Assembly (NCBI GenBank): GCA_029339505.1
Contig: JAQISU010000234.1
Coordinates: 310,001-374,000, forward strand
Length of the DNA: 64,000 bases
Source of the DNA: Unio delphinus
Lineage: Eukaryota; Mollusca; Bivalvia; Unionida; Unionidae
Reading direction: 5' to 3'
In this document: piece after piece, positions 22,686 to 34,239 of the stretch
Layout of the letters: the number at the start of each line of letters is the position of its first letter
How positions within the stretch are numbered: position 1 is the first letter of the stretch
Position numbers and translations under genes: made by a program
The notes under the pieces: generated by a model
What the model was told of the DNA's origin: nothing
The model's database searches: none
What the model saw: only the letters and a program-made list of their open reading frames with translations

Positions 22686-22900
22686 CCTCTACAGAAGTGT
22701 TCTATAAAACCAGGTTTCCTCGAAATAATGTACATAACCTGTCACTCCAGGAGAATATCTCTTTAGTGACCTAGCTTTTACTCTGCTTTGTTTGCCTTGT
22801 TCAGATTACTTGGTCACTGTAGTGTGAGATATTCATTTCTTCTGTTGTTTCGTCTTTATTTGTTAAATTTGAACTTTCCATTTTATGTAAATGTCCGCCA

Positions 22901-23103
<203 letters not shown>

Positions 23104-23497
23104 CCTTCCTCACTCCTGGCTATGACTTGCTTTTGGTTATTTTTGTTTGTATATTCGATTGGTTCATCACAAGCGAATTTGGAAAGAAAATGACAAAACT
23201 AAAATGACGAAATACAAAAATTAAAACGACAGTGCAAATCTATTATCGCAAGAGGTATGTCAGGTTGTGGTATGAATTCTCAATGTTTTGGGCTGTTACT
23301 GATGGAACCTGGTGTCTGCGTTAGTGTTGGGTAGTAACTGAAATTAGTGTCCTCTAAACTCAGCCTAGAACATATTTATCTTCATATCATAACATGTTCG
23401 TAACTGATCGAGTGGACCAATCGAGCAAACTAAGAAATTTGTTTTTTTAAATTAAAAGTTATTTAAGTATCTCCATCTAACAAGTTTATTTATACAA

Positions 23498-23500
<3 letters not shown>

Positions 23501-23589
<89 letters not shown>
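23501..23589. repeat. AT dinucleotide microsatellite
   Basis: Uninterrupted AT units. Confidence 0.98.
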
Positions 23590-23591
<2 letters not shown>

Positions 23592-24101
23592 CAATAACTT
23601 CGATTTGTTTTGCGAGAAACTCTTAGTAAATTATATGAAAATAATCCCGACTTTATTTTTACACAAAAACATGTAAACAAATTATTTTATTCGGTCCGAA
23701 ATTTTATTTTTTTAGAAGAAAACAAATATGCATTATGTATAACAATTTTGACTTTATTTCCATTAAATCATGAACAATATTATCAAAATTTAGTTTCAGT
23801 TTGCAAATTGAAACTTTCTGAGGACTCAAACATTTTGAGAATTGAATGTTTGATATTACTACATGGAATAACTATTCATACAATTCTAAAGCCAAACAAC
23901 TCGATAACTGAACTATAATTTTCTTATGATCTATGAACTTTTACGTTTAAATATATATCAATGTCATGCTACGAATACTTCTTCATCCTAATTACTGCAC
24001 CGGATTCGGGTGGTGTATTAATTGTTAGATATGTGGAGGTAAACTGGAGGAGAAATGGAAGAGGGATGACGGTTAATATGTCCGAACCATATTATGAACC
24101 A
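23590..24101. other. No firm gene; one 102-codon AT-rich frame
   Basis: The frame 23610-23918 (+) has no recognised domain. AT-rich composition makes its Ile/Leu/Asn-rich product of low value. Otherwise nothing. Confidence 0.35.
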
Positions 24102-24102
24102 T

Positions 24103-24177
<75 letters not shown>
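24102..24177. repeat. CT then CA compound microsatellite
   Basis: About 50 bp of CT followed by about 25 bp of CA. Confidence 0.97.
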
Positions 24178-25100
24178 CATGGACATTGACGCTCCTTAAC
24201 TTACGAGTAATTCCTTCTCATAGCAAGAAATGAGAAGAAGGTTATGAAAAGCTAATCACAACCTAACATACATAACAAAACATTCATAACACATCTAACC
24301 CAACTAGTTCTGTCTGTTAATACTCAACTTTTCTCAGTTATCCAGCCATACAAGATCACCTTCGAAATGATGGCGCTTAACATCATTTCCAAGTCTGTTG
24401 TTTCATCGTTTTTCTCCGTCATTGGACGAACGCCATCCAGGGCCATTAGAAATGCACTTGCTTTTACCGCAAGTGCAATTACGAACAAAAAGCAGATTGC
24501 GCACGTTTTAAATAATATCAGCGCGCCTCGTGTTTACTCTGGTCTATACATTTCACTTACTTTTGCTAACATTGTTGGCTGCGATATCGTGTTTGTGTTG
24601 TAACCATGTATGTTGTTTGTTTATATATGTATCTGCTCTTCGGGATACAAGTTAAATATTACCAGAACATCGTTATTCGATAAATGCATCCCAATTAAAT
24701 TATCAAGGATAAAGAACATTCCCTTTATGCCTGAAGATACATCATTCCGTGTGGCTCCTGAAGAGTTGTAATTTTCTCACGAGAATGTGGCATTACAATC
24801 TTATAGTAGTTTGTAAACACTTTATTATCGCATAATGTGATCACCGAATATATTTGAAGTTTGTCCATTGTCACCGCAGATAATAAAATAGCTGCCTATT
24901 TTTCTTGCATATTCAGAAATTACTCTGAGGTAATGTTTGTAACTGTGCGTGTCTAATTCCAATTAATTATTCTACGGATTATGATCAATCCTGAAATTGC
25001 ATGAATACTTTAGTGTCCTTAATTTGAAAGAATCAATTATAAATGTGTTAACACAAAACAGAGTTTGTACTACGGCTTTTAGACAATCGATGTGGATATG
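24178..25100. other. No gene seen
   Basis: The 24367-24603 (+) frame of 78 codons has no recognised features. The rest is AT-rich. Confidence 0.45.
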
Positions 25101-25289
25101 CTTCTCGATACATACTTAAAGCAATCCACACAGAGACTTCTCAATACATGCTTAAGGCAATCCACACAGAGACTTCTCGATACATTCTTAAGGCAATTCA
25201 CACAGAGGCTTCTCGATACATGCTTAAGGCAATCTCCACACAGAGGCTTCTCGATACATGCTTAAGGCAATCCACACAGAGGCTTCTCG
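25101..25289. repeat. Five 36-bp tandem repeats
   Basis: Units start at 25101, 25137, 25173, 25209 and 25247 with CTTCTC(G/A)ATACAT. Each ends CCACACAGAGA/G or a close variant. One unit is 38 bp. Confidence 0.9.
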
Positions 25290-26929
25290 TTTAGAGTCCT
25301 TTGTAAATATTAAAACAAGAGTTTTACTGATGTTATATTTGATATCATATCAAAAAATGGACACAATATGTTTCTAACTTTCTTCGTTAAAGAAGCCTTC
25401 TTTCGTGAAAGATCATATTGACTTCAAGCTGAAGCAATGACTCCCTTTTAAAGAACTCTAAACCTTCCTGATCAAGATTTTAAATAAAGTTCTCACTTTT
25501 GAGATTGCATTGTTAAAGCTTGATGTTTTCACAACATACTATTTAAACATATGAATGTAAAATAACAACGACTATATTTTTTTAAAAGAAGTGAATTTTT
25601 TTAAATCAAGCAACAAATCTACAAAAATTTAAAGAGCAATTCGTTACCCAGACGAGTCCCCAATATTCTGTTTTGAATCTATGGTCTTAAACTGAATAAT
25701 AGAAAAGAGCTGAACCAGGTTAGTTTCATAACATTCAAGCAATAATGTATGTCCATGGGAATCAAAGCCAAAATTAAAAAAACGAATTTGAAATGTTGTG
25801 AACTAAACGACTACAATTTCCAAAACGTGTATCACAAGTTCAAACATTTAGGGTTCCAGTTGTGATGATGTGTATGAAGTTTAAAATATGCTAATGTGTC
25901 AAAGCCTAGACAGATTAGATGTGTTAACAGTCTTTGTGTATCACATTTATATAATCCAATGGGTCTTTGAATGAATTCATAACAATTTAAAAATGATGAG
26001 TTAATTTTTGAATTATTAATGACCACTTTGAAATTCAAGGAAATTATAATTTATATAACAACGTCAACCCAAATTAATAACTGAGCACAAAAATAAGACG
26101 GATTCCACTTTTGATGTTAAGGTAGGACTGTTTAATGTTTCAAGTAAACAGCATTGATTAAGACACTAAAACACAATAATAGGATGTAGGTCAGTCTACT
26201 CTCTCAAAAACATTCGGTATTGTCAAAAAATTTAGGTATTTCCAATCGAGAGCGTAATGCTTAATTTATAATCAAACAGAAATATGAACTGTGTATTATG
26301 ATGTTTAGAATATGAACTTTACTAGTCGTGCATACCATTGAGATGGTTTGGGGACTAAGGTCAATTGCAAAATTAATATATTCATAGCATATACTCATTA
26401 AGAAAAGTCAACAAACATTATACATTAAATAGACAAGCCCACATGGACATTGTGAGACTTCAAGTCGGGGTCAACACTCTTTGCAGTTGGATGGATAATA
26501 TCCACGGGTTTCATTTTCACAGAATATAAAGAAAAAACTAAACATAATAGTTACTATATTTTAGACGTCCAGAGAACCAATCATATGCTGTGACTTTACG
26601 TACATCCGTTATCCCTGTGTCTGAGACGTTCATGGTCTCTGTGACTGAATCCTGCAAAGTGTTTTAGCGTGATTTAAAAGGGTCCTTGAAACCAAGAAGG
26701 AAGCGATTTATTATATATCCTGGTAAGTAAAGACAGTTGGTCAATCGTTTAAGAGCTGAAATAATACTATTAAAGGTATTACGAATGAATGACACATTTC
26801 TGGTGCAATTGTATTAACTAAAAATTGGGCTGATGTCTTTTGTATGAGGCTCATCAAATTAAAAGTTTATCTCGCTCTGAGTAACTGAAGTTAAGCGCCT
26901 TACCCGGAGATACGCCAATTGGCAGACGT
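25290..26929. other. No gene seen
   Basis: AT-rich DNA with short frames only on both strands. Confidence 0.55.
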
Positions 26930-27003
26930 TGCATAATCTATTAAAGATTCGAACTCGCACAATTCTGGTCGCTAGGCCAGCACACTGGTTACTGTTTTAC
27001 TGC
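26930..27003 (-). repeat. tRNA-like sequence, SINE or tRNA pseudogene
   Basis: On the minus strand GTAACCAGTGTGCTGG resembles an A box and GAGTTCGAATC matches a B box well. The cloverleaf is not complete by eye. A tRNA-derived SINE head is more likely than a working tRNA. Confidence 0.35.
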
Positions 27004-27625
27004 GGCTCATTTGTATTAAATGGGGAAAGTACAAGTCAGAACAAGCTGGATGGTCAGGTAAGGATGTTCGTCTGTTTTTAACTCATTATAGTTCAACTAA
27101 TACTATACAAATGTACTAGGCTTCCACCTCGATTCAGTCTGAATGGTTCTGCCATAGATACCAAAGCGTTCTTTCGTATGATCTGATTAGCTGGTCGGCT
27201 TTCGTAAATGCTGGTATTAAGTAAAACAACCTAGTTAATTCTCTATAACAAAACTTAGCTAGCCTCATATATATGCGAACAACAGTATCAGCCTATAGAT
27301 GTTCTATTTTCAACTATTGATTTAATATAAAAACAATAACGATCACCTACTTGATCTTTCCCAGTTCTTGTGAAACCTATGTATCTATTCAGTTTAGCAT
27401 ATCAGCTTGAATTCGAAACTCCGCGTTTAGACAATCTTTGCAAAGAGAGCTCATACGTCCTCGGGCACTACCGAAGTTGTTCCTAAATCTTAGTGTGTGA
27501 ACATTCTGTGTTTATGCAAAGTTATCGAATGTTGGCTTTGTAACCCTTTCATTATTAGATTAAAACCTTAACCTTAAAATAAAATGAATATAGTACTTTT
27601 CTACATAGAATTTTGTTTTCCACAG
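27004..27625. other. Probable intron or upstream DNA of the PLA2 gene
   Basis: No exon recognised. An upstream exon of the phospholipase gene, ending one base into a codon, should exist to the left but I cannot place it. Confidence 0.4.
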
Positions 27626-27785
27626 GTACAAAATGGTGTGGTATTGGAAACATAGCCAAACATGATTTCAATTTCGGAAGATACCCCTTTACTGATTCGT
27701 GTTGCAGAACGCACGATTATTGTCTAATCCGAATCAGTCCCTTTAAGAAACACATGGGCTTGACAAATCTTGGACTTTTTTCGAG
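27626..27785 (+). CDS. Group III secreted phospholipase A2, exon with the catalytic site
   Basis: Host gene exon encoding the calcium loop and active site of a bee-venom-type (group III) phospholipase A2, which releases fatty acid from the sn-2 position of phospholipids outside the cell. It reads TKWCGIGNIAKHDFNFGRYP (calcium-binding WCGxG), then TDSCCRTHDYC with the catalytic His-Asp pair, and MGLTNLG, all in family order. The acceptor is TTTTCCACAG before 27626 and the donor is GTAATT at 27786. It enters in phase 1 and leaves in phase 2, joining in frame to the exon at 28577. No break is seen. A signal-peptide exon upstream was not found. Confidence 0.85.
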
Positions 27786-28576
27786 GTAATTATGGATCAA
27801 TCCATTACCTTTTGATGACCAATGAAATTCAATAATCGTCAGCCTATAAAAGACATCAAAAAAGTATTCTAATGATATCAAATCATCACACCTAGTCTTC
27901 ATCTATATTAGAAATGTCATTTAGTTGTATTGATGTGTACAACACAGTGCACACAAATGCTAATAAGAAGACATATAAAAGCAGAAAATAATATTTATAT
28001 TTTGAATAATAAAGATGATGCAATATTGCTAAACACTTATATCCAAGGGAACTAAATACAATAAACTTGTTAGCCGTAGAGAATGCACTGCACATAATAC
28101 AAGAAAAACAGACTAACCTACTTTCTTTCTATTTATAGTGAATGATGGAAATTAAAATGTTCATATACGTCTGTTTGTTAATATTTTACAATTGTACATT
28201 TAATAACAATAATATGAATATTAATATAATTACTATGGTGATGAAATGTAGTATCAAAGATGTTAACAACATGAGCCAGGTTACATTCGAATACTAGTAT
28301 ATCAGCTACAAACGTGAGACGTATAGTAATGTTCTTACGATACAATTTGGTTGACAATGGAAGTAATACGACTTGCAAATACTGAACACGAAACTGACAT
28401 ATTGGTAACACAGCCAGAACAATGTCCCAACATTCTAATGTACAGTAAATATAAGAGCTGTAGCAACAAAGCCTAGTAGCGTGTTTTCAATTATAGTTTA
28501 ATAACAAAAGGGACTTTAACGTGACTATAAACGGTCCAAATACTTTACCAAACACACATGCTTCATTGTTTTACAG

Positions 28577-28720
28577 TTCGGACTGCAAGTGCAAAGCCGA
28601 TTTCTACCATTGCCTAAAATCGTTGCATGAACCAGCAGCTAAAGAAATAGGTGACATTTATTTCAATATTATCCGTCCAGATTGCATACATTTCGCTCCT
28701 TCGTTGATTTGCACATCAAG
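28577..28720 (+). CDS. Group III phospholipase A2, second recognised exon
   Basis: Continues the same protein: SDCKCKADFYHCLK, then IGDIYFNIIRPDCI, which is the Cys-rich second helix and the YFN block typical of group III enzymes. The acceptor is TTGTTTTACAG, the donor GTATAT at 28721. The one base at its start completes the codon left by the first exon, so the two exons fit. It ends in phase 2. The 3' exon(s) were not found. Confidence 0.8.
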
Positions 28721-28897
28721 GTATATCTAATAGAAGACAAGCGTGCATCTTTTGTGTCTAAGCAGCGATAATTTAGAACAGTATGTAATTATACGGATTA
28801 GAAAGTGAAATTCACTTTATGGACGTGTCAGCTCAAAGTTTTTAGTGTACTATTATGGTTACTCGTGTAGCTTTATATTCTGCGTCACCTTCTTCCC

Positions 28898-29284
28898 TAC
28901 CTGCTACTACCACCACCGCCGTTACTACTACTACTACTACTACTACTATTATTATTATTATTATTATTATTATCATTGATACTACTGTTATTACTACAAT
29001 ACTAGTACTATTACTACAATTAATACTACTACAATTACTACTACTAATACTATTACTACTGCTGCTTCTGCTACTATTACTAAATATTGTATTTACTACT
29101 GCAGCTATCGCAACCAAAAATAGTAAATATATTATTGCAACTACTACCACTACAACAAGTACTACTATTTGTACTACTAACATAGTTACAACAGCAACTA
29201 CTACTACAACTTTTATTAGTATTACTGCTACAACAAAAAAAACATACTACTACTGCAAGAACTACTACTCTTATTACTGCTGGG
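28898..29284. repeat. Degenerate trinucleotide repeat (ACT/ATT)
   Basis: Imperfect ACT, ATT and AAC triplets over about 385 bp. The threonine/isoleucine-rich frames on both strands are artefacts. Confidence 0.9.
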
Positions 29285-29545
29285 GGGTCCTGAGTGGCCA
29301 AGTGGTCTAAAGCGCTTTCCGTTACGGATCACTGCCGTCATACCTCTTTCTGGATAAGTTCCAGTCTAAGATTCGGCTAATGTAGTTATGTGAGAAAGCT
29401 TGCCAGTAGCTTCTCGTGGGTCGGTGGTTCGTTCCGGGTGTTTTCCCGGGTTCTTACTCCACCAATGATACTGGCCGCCATGTATAGCATATCGTGTGCT
29501 GAAAAATGGTGTTAAACCCTAAAACAACAACAAAAACAACCTACT
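29285..29545 (+). repeat. tRNA-derived SINE
   Basis: The head GAGTGGCCAAGTGGTCTAAA has a type A box and GGTCGGTGGTTCGTTCC a B-box-like string. The body contains GCATATCGTGTGCTGAAAAA and TGGTGTTAAACCCTAAAACA, then an AAC-rich tail. A second copy of the same family is on the minus strand near 47.1-47.35 kb. Confidence 0.8.
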
Positions 29546-29707
29546 TCTGAGACAACATCTACTACCACTACTCCTGCTGCAAGTAATAAAATGTCCATTG
29601 TAACTACTGACGCTTCTGTTAATATTATAATGACACTTAATATCGGCAAATCTAAATTTGTTCAATTTGCAGCTGGAATCATTCTAAAAATGAGTAACCT
29701 GGTACTA

Positions 29708-30811
29708 CAGTAATACCTCGAACATTCGCGTTTCTGGATTCGCATCGGAACCTAACTAATTTGCATCCGAGATTTTTTCACAGATCTGCGAAATATTTCC
29801 CACTCGTTATTTGGTTTTACCTTACTGTGAGTGCAAAAGGAAACGGCAGCCAATGAATTAGCATTGGGGTAATATTAGTATACTGTACTGTAAATGCACT
29901 AGTATGGCAAATTGTCTGAGACCCATTTAGTCCGAGTTTCCTCTGACTCTTGCCACCCCATTTTCGATATTTGGACATTTATGTTGGGGTGTAGGGTCAG
30001 AGCGCATTCCCTATCGGCAAGTTGGAATTCGCCGACACCATTTGGTGTCGGCATGTGGTAGCCGCTCACTTGCGGGCCTAGCAAACTTGAACGATCTTTC
30101 ATCGATATATACCTGCATGAAATCGATAGGAATATGATTTATTTTCTCAGTAATCGTGAAAATAGCATTCGTTACGTCTTTAATCCGCTGATAGACGAGA
30201 CGAAAGAACATCGGTGCTGAAATTTGACCTGAACTAGTCATTTGCGTTCTTAGTCCCGTAACTACACACATCTCGCAACTTACATGTTAATGACATCAGG
30301 GGTCAGACAGTCACTTGCTATCAACAATACGCCATTTCTAGTGTTTGGTACAAAAAAAAAAACCAAATCCAACATAAAAATGAAAGTCAGGTAATTTTAT
30401 TTTAGATAAATGAAGAAATAAATCATATTCCTATCGATATCATGCAGGTATATATCGATGAAAGATCATTCAAGTTTGCTGGGCCGGCAAGTAAACGGCT
30501 ACCCCAAATGTCCAAATATCAAAAATGGGGTGGCAAGGGACAGAGGAAATTCGGACTAATACCAATTAGGCGATACTGTACTCTAGTTTTACGCCAGCCA
30601 TTAATTTCTTTCTTTTTAGTGTAATGTATTAAGCTAACTTTTAAATTAAATTGAAGTGCTTTGGGAGCATGATTTGGGTCATGTTTTGGGTATAAACTCT
30701 AGAAATAAGCATTTATTAGCATTTTTAGTGACTTGTGCGAAATATTCGCGATTCCTCCTGATTCGCCACGGGTTATGGAACATAACCTCGCGAAGGTTCG
30801 AAGTAATACTG
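29708..30811. mobile_element. Pogo/Tigger-like DNA transposon, non-autonomous
   Basis: Ends are CAGTAATACCTCGAACATTC (left) and, reversed, CAGTATTACTTCGAACCTTC (right), bounded by TA on both sides. The CAGTxxTACCTCG form is that of pogo-type inverted repeats. Inside are long inverted segments (about 29890-30150 against 30418-30590), so the same peptide (IDFMQVYIDERSFKFARPAS) is read from the left arm on the minus strand and, with few changes, from the right arm on the plus strand. No transposase catalytic motif was seen. Confidence 0.65.
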
Positions 30812-31461
30812 TAAATCATTTTCTTTCGATAATAGATAGAGAAATTAAATATTATTTAGTAATAACAAGGCATAAACGTTATATTTTGAAATTAAGAAGA
30901 ACATTTTAAATATTTATCTCATATTACAGAAGGAACATACCTTGAATCAAAAAGGAAACTGTAGCTTCATTAAAGCAGAAAAAGTCATTATTTATATGCA
31001 GTAAAGAAAATGGCCAATAATGAAATTACGTTGAAAACTAGTAGTAGTTTGACAATGCGTACGAAGGGAAAGAATGTGAAAATAAGTATTATGTCAAAGC
31101 ACGACATCTGGTTGTCAAACATGTATTTACGCACAAACCATGTCGTGGATGCAACTTTTAGCGCAACGGTTAGGAAGTCACCAATCTGAACTTACAGGCG
31201 AATTAACGCAATATTTATACAGAAAATAAATTGTCTACTTTCAGATCAAAGCTGACTTGGGAGTGTATTTTCGCATACCCGCAGATGGATTTGCCACGAA
31301 TTCCTAAGTTTGTCCCGCTTCCATTTGTCTTTTAGTCCTCCTCTGCCCGTTCCAAGCATTGAAGATGTTGAGAATCTTTAAGTGTTCACATGCCTACTTG
31401 CATTAGTGTGGTTAGTGCCAGTGTATACATATGTATATGAATGTTTAACGACATCAATATA

Positions 31462-31465
<4 letters not shown>
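30812..31465. other. No gene seen
   Basis: AT-rich host DNA. Confidence 0.5.

Positions 31466-31529
<64 letters not shown>
31466..31529. repeat. AT dinucleotide microsatellite
   Basis: Uninterrupted AT units. Confidence 0.97.
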
Positions 31530-31533
<4 letters not shown>

Positions 31534-34239
31534 CAAGAAAAACGTACAAGAAAGGCTTCTTGGATAATTTGTGGAGTACATTTAGGTGGTCATGTAAAAG
31601 CGGTCATTGTATTTGCGATACCGAACCAAACATTCCTCATTGAATCCAGAATAACTTGTAGATATTATGCAATGTACAGGGACATTCAAATTAATCATAT
31701 AGCAATTCTCTATTCAACATTAGTGACAACTTACTAAAGCAGTAAATTTTATTATTTTGTATCTTGTGTGTCAGTCATGTGAAGACGATTGCATCCAAAT
31801 ATGTTAATCGACTCTTACTGTATTTGAACACAGACAAATACACAAATACATTATGGATGTGTGTGTGTTTGTCTTAAAATAGTATTGTATGTTAAGAGCG
31901 CGTGCTTGTGCACGCGTTTGTGTTTAATGTAAACCAAGAACATTCTTGAGATTACATACCAATCTACCGAAGAGACACCTCCAACCGAGTACGTTCTATT
32001 TTGGATAAATGGTAAAATCGTGCTTCTTCCTACTATTTTGACTTAGAATAACGTATAATGATGAATTTTAGGAAGGTAACCGTTTACACGCTTGGAGCTT
32101 GTTCGTGATTTTGGAGTGTATCTTTCTTTCAAAGCTGGCGATGCACACGCCCAAAACCATGTCCTCGATTGCCCGGTGGTAAACTTGTAAAGAGATCTCG
32201 GCTATCAAATTGCAAGTTTTCTTCAGATTGAAGTGTCTAGCACCAACTACTTAGCTAAGCTATAAGAAGAAAAGCTGGTACATAAAACGGTCCTTGGTAT
32301 TTTTATTAATATATGATGCATGTTAAACAATAATGTGGGTAAACTCAAAATGTATTTATACCATAAGCGTAAAGTACATGCAAATAAATCTACATGTGCG
32401 AATGAAGTACAACAACAGGCAATTGGAAACATGAAATAATTCATCTTGACCTGTACCGAAAAATTGCCTTAGATATCCGACCCATCTGTAAAGTTAAAAC
32501 GTCCTGTTTGCGGCGAGGTCTTACACATGTCAATATATTGAAAAGACGTCCTTGAGGTGCCAAATTTGTTTAATGGTTCAATGAACTGTATCCACCCATA
32601 TTTTATCATTTGCCTACTTAGAAATAAAACAGGATGAAACAGGGGCGAATCAAGTAAACAAAATCCTTTTAAGGTGACAGCAATTTGTCACGAACCGAAT
32701 TTGGAAGTGACAGGCACAGTACTTCAGTAAAATATTTTAAAAATAGTATATAGATGTCAAACATTTATCTTCAAGATGATAAGTTACAAAAGGAAACAAA
32801 TTTATTGTAGCAATATGTTTTACATTATTACGTTCTTAAGAGACGCGACCACGCGTGCAAGCAATGATAAACTGATGAATGCATTCAATGTCTTTTTAGA
32901 TGTATATACTTGATTAAGTTGGTGATCTGATGACTCTGATTAACGTAATTAACGTATCATGGATTGTGCTTGTATCCATTACTCTCGTGCAAACGAAGTC
33001 TTGTTAATACAAAATGAAAAACAAGGCGTCAGTCAATATTGATTTCCCAAATTAAGAGGTTTTTAACAATAGCCGAAACGCTCAGAACGTTCTACCGGAT
33101 CAATTTATATGTATAACTTAAAAAAAAACGTTTACTTAGAGCTGCATTAGACTGTACTACTCTTACTTATTTTGTCTCTTTTCAGTATGTTTTACATAGA
33201 AGGCAACACGACAAAAGACTGTTTAAAAGTTTCAATTAGCTTCACAAAACACATTTACTAGATATCTTGCATTAACATATGTATAAACAAAGTGATTTGG
33301 AATAAAACACGGTTGGTAACAACACGTAACATTAAAGTATATTCTTGTTCATGCATGGCTCTGAAACAATAAATGTGGATAAACTGTTTGTAAAGCTTTA
33401 TTAGAAAATTATTTGCATCCACTAACTCTATTCATACATGTGATCAAATATAACTCTGTATTTCACTTCTGGAATTACTGAACTCTATAGCTAGTATAAA
33501 TGTTTCAGTTTAGTTTAAAAAGATGAGTTGTTGCTGTTGTTATTGTTGTTTTAGTATATCATTTGTTCTTTGTTTTTGTTGATAGAAAACACTACGCATA
33601 TTACATCAGAAATAATGTTGTATCCATGATCCATTTATTCAGCCAAAGTAACCAGAAAATCACAGTTCCCGTGAAAACACAATATGGTAAACACCAAAAT
33701 TCGTTCCGTTTCCTGGCTATCTTGTAAAGTCTTCGAGTGGCGTTCGTTCTAAACATCCCGCACTTTTAAAAGCTCGCAAACCTTGGAGCTCTGTGTAATC
33801 TCTCAAATGTCCCTATGCTCTGCTCTCGCCAATTTCCTAACGTGTACTGACTCTTTCCCAGTGGGGCTAACAGGATAATGTCTTGCTGCGTGAAAATCCA
33901 GTTAACTTAGTTATCATTGGACATCGGTGATATCTTTGAAACGGTCTGCGTTGGGATCACTGATGTGTTACAATGTCGGGTTTCTGGCATCCAATTCTAA
34001 GCCCATCAGTGATATCACTGCTAATTGCAAACAAAAGAGTTTCTCGCATCAGCGGCAAGAACTTCAAAGGTAAGCGCGAAGTTAAAGTTAAAGCAATTGT
34101 TAATTGACCGAAAGATAGTTTCGCTGTTTCAGAATCGGTCGAAAGTCGTAATATTATATAACACGTATTGAAATTACGCAAAAAAGTACTATAAATTACA
34201 AATTCCATCTGAAGACATTCACAAACATGGGCAGAAATT
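31530..34239. other. No gene seen
   Basis: Low-complexity AT-rich DNA with only short frames. A short GTGTGT run occurs near 31858. The last few hundred bases may be the 5' part of LINE-A. Confidence 0.5.

Noticed and set aside
28842..29310. Threonine/isoleucine-rich frames
   Set aside because: Degenerate triplet repeat, open on both strands.
29285..29345. A serine or leucine tRNA gene
   Set aside because: A and B boxes are present, but no closing acceptor stem was found and the body and tail are those of a SINE.
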